Shown piece after piece: positions 7,710 to 14,584 of a DNA stretch of 64,000 nucleotides; position 1 is the stretch's first letter; each line of letters opens with the position of its first letter. Source of the stretch: Flavisolibacter ginsengisoli DSM 18119 (GTDB lineage Bacteria > Bacteroidota > Bacteroidia > Chitinophagales > Chitinophagaceae). A model generated the notes under the pieces. It saw only the letters and a list, made by a program, of their open reading frames with translations. It was not told where the DNA came from and searched no databases. The stretch covers positions 124,001 to 188,000 of the forward strand of contig NZ_FQUU01000005.1 of assembly GCF_900129295.1 (NCBI RefSeq), given 5' to 3'. A program made the translations under genes and the position numbers.

Positions 7710-8525
7710 TTATTTAGTAACAAACTGCATGGCCTCAGAGAAAGTAGTTACCCAATACTCTTCGGGATGTGCCTTTAAATATTCCAGGAATGTTCTGTGC
7801 GTTTCGCTGGAGATCTTAAAAATTTGGCTGCCAACACCATGAAACTGGTACACACCCATGCCATGACTCTTTTTGACTTTTTCCGCGAAAGAGATCAATT
7901 GATCGAGGGTTGTTCCTGTCCATACATGCCAGGAAGGTACATTCAATGGATCCAGGTGTTTGAAATCTGTAATTACACTATTGCTGTCACCACCTCCCCT
8001 GGCAAATCTGATTAAGCCTTTGTCATGAACCAGCTTTACATAATCGTGGCCCTGGATCAAATTGTTGTTGCAGGGAAAAGCGAAGGAGCGTTTTTTTCTT
8101 TTTGGATCGAGTAGGGTAAGGAGTGCGTTTTGTGTGCTGATCTCCTTTAAGATCCTGTCTATGGTATAATTTTCAATGGAAACAGTGCTATCCCAACCCA
8201 GGTTTTTGGGACAGGGATGAAACAAAGTATGGTTGCCCAGTTCATGCCCATGCTTTGCTGCATTGGTCCAGCCCAAAACAGCTTCAGGCGTTTGTCCTAT
8301 GACGTCAGATGGTGAAGATCCCTGGATGGCATTGAGGAAGAATGTAGCTTTTAGGCCCAGGCTGTCCAACTGCGGGATGCCGGTTGTAAGCTGTGATTCC
8401 AGGCCATCATCATAGGTAAGGCAGATGATTGCTTTATGAGCATTGTTTGTCTTTTTTGTTTGCGCGGATGTTGACAGAGAAAGGAAAGAAGCAAGTAATA
8501 GACCGGTCAAAAGCTTGAGGTGCAT
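7710..8525 (-). CDS. Exported polysaccharide deacetylase (NodB-type)
   Basis: A 271-aa protein with signal peptide (cleavage likely after STSAQ, about 22). NodB motif 1 is TYDDG (37-41, metal ligand D40 and catalytic D39), motif 2 is HTLFH (H99, H103), motif 3 is FAFPCNN (about 167-173) and a late His lies in YQFHGVGS. These enzymes (carbohydrate esterase family 4) remove N- or O-acetyl groups from glycans in the periplasm or outside the cell. The substrate cannot be deduced; the gene stands alone without a visible polysaccharide locus. Confidence 0.85.
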   Translation of the reverse strand: MHLKLLTGLLLASFLSLSTSAQTKKTNNAHKAIICLTYDDGLESQLTTGIPQLDSLGLKATFFLNAIQGSSPSDVIGQTPEAVLGWTNAAKHGHELGNHTLFHPCPKNLGWDSTVSIENYTIDRILKEISTQNALLTLLDPKRKKRSFAFPCNNNLIQGHDYVKLVHDKGLIRFARGGGDSNSVITDFKHLDPLNVPSWHVWTGTTLDQLISFAEKVKKSHGMGVYQFHGVGSQIFKISSETHRTFLEYLKAHPEEYWVTTFSEAMQFVTK

Positions 8526-8739
8526 TTGGAAGTGTTAACTTGTTATACATATAATTTACGATAATTTCCTCCAGGCATTGCATAATCATTTCAAAGGCAT
8601 GTAATCTTCTAATTAATAATGAACTTAATAGTAGATGAAATGATCAATAATCATTATGCTTCAGAAATAAATTAGTTGGAGATGTGAAAAAATTAAGTGT
8701 AGATTTATACAAGCAAGTTTTTTCCTGATAAATTATAAG

Positions 8740-8961
8740 CTACCTATTACTCTCTGACAACCTTTCTATTTGATCCAACTCTTTCGTGTTCATTAATAAT
8801 GCTAGTGTCTTTTCATTTCCAATCCCTGTTATCACTGTTTTTGATCCATTAAAAATTAATTGCCTGGTTAAGGTAATGTCGTTTTGGCCTCTTTCATGCG
8901 AGAAATGATTGGTGGGGAGCCTCTCTATGTTTAAAGCTGTAAAGTGTTTTTTATTTTCTAA
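8740..8961 (-). pseudogene. Possible gene remnant in the 450-bp gap
   Basis: The gap 8526-8981 holds a 73-codon minus-strand open frame without a start codon near its beginning (a TGA lies just upstream at 8962-8964). Its translation has normal protein character (for example TLTRQLIFNGSKTVITGIG and MNTKELDQIERLSES), so it could be the C-terminal remnant of a lost gene. No family was recognised, and a chance frame is possible. Confidence 0.3.
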
Positions 8962-8981
8962 TCAACAAATACTACATGTTT

Positions 8982-9539
8982 ATGAAAAGGATCATTTACC
9001 TAGCATTATTCAGTGCACCTCTATTGTTTTGTTTTCAAAGCTCTGGACAATCAACAGACGTTCTTCTCCGAATAGATAATATTCAAGGGGAGTCTTTGAA
9101 GGCAGGGCATGCAAATGAGATCGATGTTTTTTCTTATTCCAATGGGATAAGCAGTTGTAACCAGGTATCCAGTGGAAGCACCAAAACTTCTACCTGCAAG
9201 GCAATTGCTAGTGAGTTGAATTTTATGATATCCCTGGATAAGTCAAACGTGCAATTAAAAAACGCTATCACTTCCGGAAAGATCATTCCAAGTGCAGATG
9301 TAACTTTTATCACTTCGGGTGCTACACCTTTTGTTTACTATAGAATACACCTCGAAAACATTAATATAGTCTCAGTCCAGGAAAGTGGTTCCAGCGAAAG
9401 ACCTATCGTTTCAGTGAGCCTTGCTTTTTCAAGGATTGCCTGGCAATATACCATGCAGGATCCCAATACAGTAGGACCTGGAGAGGTCTCTAAAGGGGGA
9501 TGGGATTTTGTAGGAGCTAAAGCTTTTAATTACTACTGA
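8982..9539 (+). CDS. Exported Hcp-like (T6SS tube-fold) protein
   Basis: After a signal peptide (MKRIIYLALFSAPLLFCF..., cleavage near SSGQS) the mature part follows the Hcp family layout: a first strand DVLLRIDNIQGES, then GHANEIDVFSYSNG, a middle LNFMISLDKS, a ligand-like strand pair YYRIHLENINIVSVQ and a closing FSRIAWQY..GGWDF. Hcp proteins form hexameric rings; a Sec signal peptide is not used by T6SS Hcp, so this is more likely a secreted relative. ATG 8976 lies two codons upstream and is equally possible. The partner gene begins 31 bp downstream. Confidence 0.75.
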   Translation: MKRIIYLALFSAPLLFCFQSSGQSTDVLLRIDNIQGESLKAGHANEIDVFSYSNGISSCNQVSSGSTKTSTCKAIASELNFMISLDKSNVQLKNAITSGKIIPSADVTFITSGATPFVYYRIHLENINIVSVQESGSSERPIVSVSLAFSRIAWQYTMQDPNTVGPGEVSKGGWDFVGAKAFNYY

Positions 9540-9570
9540 GAACATTCATGAACATTAAAAAATTGAGAAC

Positions 9571-10386
9571 ATGAAAGCGTATAAAATTTTTGGTGTGATC
9601 ATGGTTTTGCTTGGCAGTTCTCCTTTGTGGGCACAGCTTACCCTGGTGAAGAATGGTGCCGGGCATTTTAAATATGCCCTGAAACAGCCTCCTTCTATCA
9701 TTGTTTCTGCAGCCAGCAAAATAAAGGTGGCTTCCATTCCTGCCATCAGTAAACCAAAACCCGCAGGTTTAGACCTGGAGGGTCAAATGCAAATGCTGAG
9801 AGAACAGTGTACTTTATTGAGAGAACCTTCGCCTACACTTCATTTAACTGGTGAACGCCGCAATACGGCCCTGGTGGGATTGCAATGGAAAGCTACCAAT
9901 GGCATCAACAATGAAGAATTTATTGTGGAACGATCACTGTCAGATAGCATGCATTTTGAAGTGATCAATAATGTATGGGCTAACAGCATTTCCGGATTTA
10001 GCGATACTTATCGATTGCCGGATAATAATGACTACGATAATATCTCTTATTACCGTTTGCGGCTAGTGCTGAGAACTGGAAAATACCTTTATTCCAACAT
10101 AGCTGAAGTCAAGGGTTATGACAATCATTCGTTCTTTGTCTACCCTAACCCGGCCCTATCTCAGGTTTCTGTCAATTTCCTGTCAAAGGAGCAGGGCACA
10201 GGTATGATCAGGATTCATGATGCGGCAGGCCGATTGGTTGGGCAACAAAGCATAGTAGTGCAGGAGGGCATGAATTTGCAAAATATCAGTATCAGCAGGT
10301 TGATACAAGGAAATTATTCCATGCAGTTGAATGTCGCTGATCAAACTTATGGCGTTTCAAAGTTCATAAAAGTGGACCGGTATTGA
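9571..10386 (+). CDS. T9SS-sorted secreted protein (type A tail)
   Basis: The 271-aa protein has a signal peptide (cleavage after PLWAQ) and ends in a classic type A sorting domain of about 80 residues: VYPNPALSQVSVNF, GMIRIHDAAGRLV, NLQNISISRLIQGNYSMQL and a final KFIKV. This tail directs export through the type IX secretion system and surface attachment. The middle part (about 95-190) resembles the fibronectin-like/immunoglobulin-like region that often precedes such tails (NNEEFIVERSLSDSMHFEVI). It shares a transcript with the Hcp-like gene, and the pair is closed by a strong terminator. Confidence 0.85.
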   Translation: MKAYKIFGVIMVLLGSSPLWAQLTLVKNGAGHFKYALKQPPSIIVSAASKIKVASIPAISKPKPAGLDLEGQMQMLREQCTLLREPSPTLHLTGERRNTALVGLQWKATNGINNEEFIVERSLSDSMHFEVINNVWANSISGFSDTYRLPDNNDYDNISYYRLRLVLRTGKYLYSNIAEVKGYDNHSFFVYPNPALSQVSVNFLSKEQGTGMIRIHDAAGRLVGQQSIVVQEGMNLQNISISRLIQGNYSMQLNVADQTYGVSKFIKVDRY

Positions 10387-10422
10387 TTGGGTATTCCTTG
10401 ATTAAGAGAACCGAAAGATAAT

Positions 10423-10467
10423 AAGGCCGGGGACTCCGCTAATGTGTGAAGCTCCCGGCCTTTTTTT
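10423..10467 (+). terminator. Rho-independent terminator after the Hcp-like/T9SS pair
   Basis: Arms AAGGCCGGG (10423-10431) and CCCGGCCTT (10454-10462) pair perfectly and are followed by a run of T. Confidence 0.85.
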
Positions 10468-10518
10468 ATTGCAACGCTGATGACAAAACTTAAAAACGTA
10501 TCAAGGTGGAAAATAAAA

Positions 10519-10561
10519 TCCGCGAGTCAATTTTCCTGTGAGGGAAATGAAACACCGCGGA
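10519..10561. repeat. Imperfect palindrome between convergent genes
   Basis: TCCGCG (10519-10524) pairs with CGCGGA (10556-10561), with TTTTCC/GGGAAA inside. It could act as a terminator for the minus-strand genes or belong to a third palindrome family; no second copy was found in the window. Confidence 0.35.
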
Positions 10562-10577
10562 GAAAGAATGGACCTAA

Positions 10578-10955
10578 TCAATAAAAGAACTGCTCCAAAA
10601 CGATCTGTCCGTCCTGCACTTCATAGAGCATGACCTGGTCCATTTTCATTCTGCCAATGCCTTTCACTGTGATATCTGCTACCCGTCCAACTGCAAAAAA
10701 ATTACCACCTATTACTGGCTCAGTGGTGTGACCGCCATGAAAAGCTTCGATCAGTTTCACCCAGTCCTCTCCTTTTTTTCGAACGGCCGCCTTTCCTTCC
10801 GCATTGTGAAGGTATTTTGCTGTGGAGGGCTCTATGCTCCTCACATGATCGGCAAATAACTCGTCCTGTATCTCGAACCATTTTTCCTGGCTGGCCAGCT
10901 CATTGAATCTTGCTGCAACTTCCTGTGTGGTCATTGTTGCTGTATCGTTTTCCAT
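10578..10955 (-). CDS. SnoaL-like (NTF2 fold) protein
   Basis: A 125-aa protein of the SnoaL/NTF2-like fold: helix AARFNELASQEKWFEIQDELF, the conserved strand pair with HTTEPVIGGNFFAVG and VADITVKGIG, and a final strand QIVLEQFFY. Members are small pocket proteins, isomerases or unknown. ATG 10955 (MENDTATM) was chosen because an upstream ATG at 10994 would overlap the neighbouring gene and adds a non-conserved stretch. It starts 10 bp after the SRPBCC gene, so the two form an operon divergent from the GlxA-type regulator. Confidence 0.8.
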   Translation of the reverse strand: MENDTATMTTQEVAARFNELASQEKWFEIQDELFADHVRSIEPSTAKYLHNAEGKAAVRKKGEDWVKLIEAFHGGHTTEPVIGGNFFAVGRVADITVKGIGRMKMDQVMLYEVQDGQIVLEQFFY

Positions 10956-10965
10956 TTTGATTGAT

Positions 10966-11439
10966 TTAATTATTGATGGCTTCAGCCTTCTCATTTATCT
11001 TTTTATCCGGCGCTCCTGTGCCTGTGGTTATAAGGCTTAACAGGCTTTGCTGCACATACTGGCTCCATCCTTTCTGGCAGGCACTGTAACATTCCACACC
11101 GGGAACCAGCCCGATATGTGTGAATAGTACCTGGGTTTTATCACCCTGCCTGGTAATTTCAAAACTGATCCGGGTGCCCGTCCACTCTTCCTTGTGCTGC
11201 AAAAAATATAACTGGCTCTCTGTTACCAGCCAAACGATCTTTTGGTTGGGGACCAGTTCCACTAATCTTTGTTTGGAATAGTGCATGTCTTTGTAGCGGT
11301 AAATGAATTCATCATTTAATTGCCCGGTGTTGCCTTCAATGTTTTCAGACCACCATCCGCGAACGTTCCTGATAGCATTAAAAGCTACCTCGGGCGATTG
11401 GTCAACCAGCAGTGTAAAACTTAAATCGGGTGTATTCAT
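10966..11439 (-). CDS. SRPBCC / AHSA1-like domain protein
   Basis: The 157-aa sequence follows the AHSA1-type START-like fold: a first strand SFTLLVDQSPEVAFNAI, WWS after the helix pair, strands with FIYRYKD, KIVWLVTESQLYF and TRISFEITR, and the long C-terminal helix GWSQYVQQSLLSLI. These bind hydrophobic ligands or modulate partners; several are induced by AraC/GlxA-type regulators. First gene of the pair with the SnoaL-like gene. Confidence 0.85.
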   Translation of the reverse strand: MNTPDLSFTLLVDQSPEVAFNAIRNVRGWWSENIEGNTGQLNDEFIYRYKDMHYSKQRLVELVPNQKIVWLVTESQLYFLQHKEEWTGTRISFEITRQGDKTQVLFTHIGLVPGVECYSACQKGWSQYVQQSLLSLITTGTGAPDKKINEKAEAINN

Positions 11440-11580
11440 TTCATTATTATTTAAGTGAAGAAAAAGGAAGACAACAAAGCTATTGTCTAAATATGGGTAC
11501 TACGGGGTGTTAAATGGACTTTCTCATGGGTTGATCCGGACAAAGAGGATGGTTACCTTTAAACATTGAAAACAGGGAGT

Positions 11581-12564
11581 ATGAAACATTTGACCATTGT
11601 TGTTCCTGATGGGGATGGCAACAATCTAAGTAGCATTGTGGGGGCGTACAAGATATTTTCGAGAGCTAATGCTTACTGGAAACAATCGGGCAGGAATGAG
11701 CTGTTTACCATTGACCTGGCGGGCATATCCAACAAGGTTGACTTCTATAACGGCCTGTTTACTGTAACGCCAAATAAAGAGATCCAGGATATATCCAAAA
11801 CAGATCTTATCATCATTCCTTCCTTAAATCATAATTACGAACAGGCTGTTAAGGCAAATGGCCAACTCATTGAATGGATAGAGCAACAGTATAAAAATGG
11901 TGCAGAGATTGCCAGCATTTGTACGGGTGCTTTTTTGCTGGCATCTTCAGGCTTACTGGATGGAAGGACCTGTTCCACGCACTGGGCGGCTGCCGATACT
12001 TTCAGAATACTGTTTCCCAAGGTGGATCTGCAGGCTGACAGGCTGATCACGGATGAAAACGGGATCTATACTAACGGCGGCGCCTACTCTTTCCTGAACC
12101 TGGTGATCTACCTGGTAGAGAAATATTTTGACAGGCAGACAGCGATCTATTGTTCCAAGGTATTCCAGATTGAAATGGACCGGGAAAGCCAGTCGGCATT
12201 TACCATATTTACCGGGCAGAAGCAGCATGGGGATGAAATGGTGAAAGAGGCGCAGGCGTATATTGAAACCAATATGCAGGAAAAGATATCCGTAGAGCAT
12301 TTGTCAGCCAGGTTTGCTGTGGGCCGGCGCAATTTTGACCGCAGGTTTATCAAGGCTACAGGTAATACGCCGGTGGAATATTTACAAAGGGTGAAAATAG
12401 AATCCGCAAAGAAAGCATTGGAGACCAGCCGGAAGACCATCAACGAGGTGATGTATGAAGTGGGCTATGCTGATGTGAAAGCATTTCGCGAAGTGTTTAG
12501 AAAAGTTACGGGGATGTCTCCATTGGAATACAGAAGGCGGTATAATAAAGAGGCGGTGGTTTGA
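11581..12564 (+). CDS. GlxA-type transcriptional regulator (DJ-1/PfpI domain plus AraC HTH)
   Basis: The protein (327 aa from ATG 11581, preceded by GGGAG) has an N-terminal DJ-1/PfpI-like domain (about 1-190) with the conserved nucleophile-like Cys in ASICTGAFLLAS (C114), and a C-terminal AraC domain (about 225-327) with both helix-turn-helix units: VEHLSARFAVGRRNFDRRF and INEVMYEVGYADVKAFREVF. Such regulators sense a small molecule and activate nearby genes. It is transcribed divergently from the SRPBCC/SnoaL pair (141-bp gap), its probable target. A TTG at 11566 is not a convincing start. Confidence 0.88.
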   Translation: MKHLTIVVPDGDGNNLSSIVGAYKIFSRANAYWKQSGRNELFTIDLAGISNKVDFYNGLFTVTPNKEIQDISKTDLIIIPSLNHNYEQAVKANGQLIEWIEQQYKNGAEIASICTGAFLLASSGLLDGRTCSTHWAAADTFRILFPKVDLQADRLITDENGIYTNGGAYSFLNLVIYLVEKYFDRQTAIYCSKVFQIEMDRESQSAFTIFTGQKQHGDEMVKEAQAYIETNMQEKISVEHLSARFAVGRRNFDRRFIKATGNTPVEYLQRVKIESAKKALETSRKTINEVMYEVGYADVKAFREVFRKVTGMSPLEYRRRYNKEAVV

Positions 12565-12575
12565 TGTTGTTCGAT

Positions 12576-13262
12576 CTATTCTTCATAAACCAGTTTTTGT
12601 TTAAGAAGCTTCAATAAGTTCACTTTATCATTGATATCATTTAGTTTCCATTCGTCCTTTTCACGCAAAAAAGAACAGATCACTTTAAAACTGGATTTAT
12701 CAACTATTAACTCATTTGATATTGATGAATGGTCCCTGGGACAGATGATATATCCCGAGATGTAGGCAGTATAACTATCACATGTGTTATCTAGTTTGTC
12801 TTCTACTCCAATAATATGAGTATCCGTTATTTCAATAGGGTTAACAACCTCATAATTGGTTACACCAGGGACAAGATTTTCCTGGAAGAATTCTTTGTAA
12901 AAAGATTGGGTAAGAAAATTGGGAACTACAGAGAAATCTCTTTCTATAAGAGCATCATAAAATTGATAAAATGCAAGGCGGGCTCTGTTCTTTAAATAAT
13001 ATAAATCCCATGCAGCATCTCTTTTTACTGCTTTTTCAATTATTGCTGCGGTTTTTCTTTCTTTAAAAAGGAGTAAGGATAAGAAAAGGCCTGATGATGT
13101 ACCAAGTGCAATAGAAACATAATTAATTACCGAGTTATAAGTATTTAAAAAATTAGCAGTTTCTACCAGCACAGGCTCTTCATTAGCTAAGCTATGCAGC
13201 AGGTAAGGGATGACAAAGAGAAAAAAGGAAAATACGAATACACTGTATAAATATTTCTTCAT
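12576..13262 (-). CDS. Membrane protein of unknown function
   Basis: A 228-aa protein with two N-terminal membrane segments (about 5-26 and 44-68) and a 160-residue soluble part. The soluble part begins with a basic helix (FKERKTAAIIEKAVKRD) and ends with a strand/helix region containing CSFLREKDEWKLNDI, the type of fold found in NTF2-like or PH-like domains. No family recognised. It ends 11 bp from the convergent regulator gene, and the 545-bp gap beyond its start holds four palindromic repeats. Confidence 0.65.
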   Translation of the reverse strand: MKKYLYSVFVFSFFLFVIPYLLHSLANEEPVLVETANFLNTYNSVINYVSIALGTSSGLFLSLLLFKERKTAAIIEKAVKRDAAWDLYYLKNRARLAFYQFYDALIERDFSVVPNFLTQSFYKEFFQENLVPGVTNYEVVNPIEITDTHIIGVEDKLDNTCDSYTAYISGYIICPRDHSSISNELIVDKSSFKVICSFLREKDEWKLNDINDKVNLLKLLKQKLVYEE

Positions 13263-13359
13263 GGGTAGAAATTCAAAAGAATGTAAGTTCTCTAATTTAT
13301 TATAAGTTTTAAAGGATTCAAATAAAAGGTGCCATGGAACTAAATGATCTTTCTCTTCC

Positions 13360-13417
13360 CCGATGATTTACTGCAACAGTAGTTTTCCTTCGGAATCTCT
13401 CCCTGGGGATTTATCGG
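13360..13417 (-). repeat. REP palindrome family 1, copy e (degenerate)
   Basis: On the minus strand it starts CCGATAAATCCCCAGGGAGA and ends GCAGTAAATCATCGG. The loop segment AGGGAGAGATTCCGAAGG is closest to that of copy c, so c and e form one subtype; several arm bases have decayed. Confidence 0.7.
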
Positions 13418-13466
13418 TTTTGATAAGATAGCAAAGGAAGAAAAAGGGAAAGGGACGTTATTATCT

Positions 13467-13525
13467 CCGATGAGTCCCACGCAGGATTTTATACGGTGTT
13501 AGCCACTACTGTGGTGACTCATCGG
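13467..13525 (+). repeat. REP palindrome family 1, copy b
   Basis: Arms CCGATGAGTC (13467-13476) and GACTCATCGG (13516-13525), inner block CACGCAGG / CTGTGG, loop with GTGTTAGCCACTAC. It belongs to the same subtype as copies a and d and is followed by the same GGAAAGG flank. Confidence 0.85.
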
Positions 13526-13671
13526 GAAAGGAAAGAAGTTATAATAAGGAAGTCAGTGGTTTGATGCGATTTCAGGGCTTGAAGAAAGGAATTAAACAAT
13601 AAATATCGATACTTAAAAACGCTACAAGCAGCACCCAAAATACAGTACTCTTAAAATGAGTTCACTGTCCG

Positions 13672-13716
13672 CCCGGGGTCTTCCCTGCAAGGCATTGTGT
13701 TTGGGGAGACCCCGGG
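13672..13716 (+). repeat. Second palindrome family, copy 3
   Basis: CCCGGGGTC (13672-13680) pairs with GACCCCGGG (13708-13716) and the stem is followed by AATTTTCC as in copy 1 at 5365-5407. It sits between two REP family 1 copies. Confidence 0.75.
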
Positions 13717-13756
13717 AATTTTCCTGATAAAGCATCCTTGAAGTGCACTTTCTTTC

Positions 13757-13814
13757 CCGATGAGTCACCGCAGCAGAAGCATGCCTTCTCAATCTCTCCC
13801 GCGGGACTCATCGG
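13757..13814 (-). repeat. REP palindrome family 1, copy c, overlapping the 3' end of the RAYT gene
   Basis: On the minus strand it runs CCGATGAGTCCCGCGGGAGA ... CTGCTGCGGTGACTCATCGG. Its first arm contains the stop codon of the transposase gene: the gene ends AAC CGA TGA, with CGATGA being part of the arm. Confidence 0.88.
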
Positions 13815-14416
13815 TTTTGTTTATCCCACTCGCTTTCTTCCAGTTCCAGCAGCAATCCCATAAACTCCCGGTAATCCCGTAGCAATTTATTGTTTCTGTT
13901 TCCCTTTTCATAGAAAGCCGCAGAACTATGAGCATAGTCATACGTGTTTTTACATAACCCCCACCTCCCGACACATGGATTCTGATGCATGTAATTTAGC
14001 TTTTGCAGGATGAATTTTTCTGTTCTGCATTCTTTTACATCAAAACTGCCCTGCCACAGTTGATGAAGTTTGCCTTTTTTACGCTCAGCATCTACTACAC
14101 CCTGGGTAAGAATAGCAAGTGTTTCCTTCTCATTTCGCGCCTGCAAATTTTTTATGATCTCGTAACCTATGAATCGCTTAAGATTGCCGATCACTGTATT
14201 TAAAGACTTATTATCACTTGCAAAGAATAATAAAAGGTGCACATGGTTTGGCATAATAGTATAACCGACTACCTGGTGGCCTTTTTGGTTAAGATGAGAA
14301 AGGAAATAATAGACTACATCATAGGCATTTGTTTTACCAATCAAGTGTAGCCATTTGTAACAGGTGAACGTTATAAAATAAATGCCTGGTCTGGCTACGG
14401 GTTTGTGTACAGCCAT
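13808..14416 (-). CDS. REP-associated tyrosine transposase (RAYT, IS200-like Y1 family)
   Basis: A 202-aa Y1 transposase: the early strand GIYFITFTCY, the HUH motif in IMPNHVHLLL (H58, H60) and the catalytic Tyr in KLNYMHQNP (Y142), which is the YxxxNP arrangement typical of REP-associated enzymes rather than of IS200/IS605 TnpA. Such proteins cut and rejoin single-stranded REP hairpins. The protein lacks nothing obvious and appears intact. The stop codon lies inside REP copy c, and the last residues (SEWDKQNR) run straight into it. The plus-strand neighbours share no function with it. Confidence 0.88.
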   Translation of the reverse strand: MAVHKPVARPGIYFITFTCYKWLHLIGKTNAYDVVYYFLSHLNQKGHQVVGYTIMPNHVHLLLFFASDNKSLNTVIGNLKRFIGYEIIKNLQARNEKETLAILTQGVVDAERKKGKLHQLWQGSFDVKECRTEKFILQKLNYMHQNPCVGRWGLCKNTYDYAHSSAAFYEKGNRNNKLLRDYREFMGLLLELEESEWDKQNR

Positions 14417-14464
14417 GGGGTGATAAGATAGTAAATTGGAAGAAAGAGTGCAAGTGACGGTTCT

Positions 14465-14523
14465 CCGATGAGTCCCTCGCAGGATTACCTAAGATGTTAG
14501 CCACTGCTGCGGTGACTCATCGG
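14465..14523 (+). repeat. REP palindrome family 1, copy d, upstream of the RAYT gene
   Basis: Arms CCGATGAGTC (14465-14474) and GACTCATCGG (14514-14523), inner TCGCAG / CTGCGG. It lies 49 bp upstream of the transposase start and has the same upstream flank as copy a. The hairpin may therefore also sit in the promoter region of the gene. Confidence 0.88.
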
Positions 14524-14584
14524 GAAAGGCAGGTGCGAAGAATGGGTTAGTTTCATTGTTTGACATATGAGGCATTTTGAATGA

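Larger units (their letters stand above)
13757..14523 (-). mobile_element. REPtron-like unit: RAYT gene between inverted REP palindromes
   Basis: A single-gene unit: REP copy c touches the 3' end of the Y1 transposase gene and REP copy d lies 49 bp before its start, in the opposite orientation. RAYT genes flanked by their cognate REPs are known in gammaproteobacteria and other groups; dispersed copies a, b and e show that the palindrome has spread or been retained nearby. No clean target duplication is visible, as expected for HUH-type elements. Confidence 0.8.

Noticed and set aside
8982-9539. Hcp-like gene as evidence of a type VI secretion system
   Set aside because: There is a Sec signal peptide and no other T6SS gene in the window; the neighbour is a T9SS substrate.
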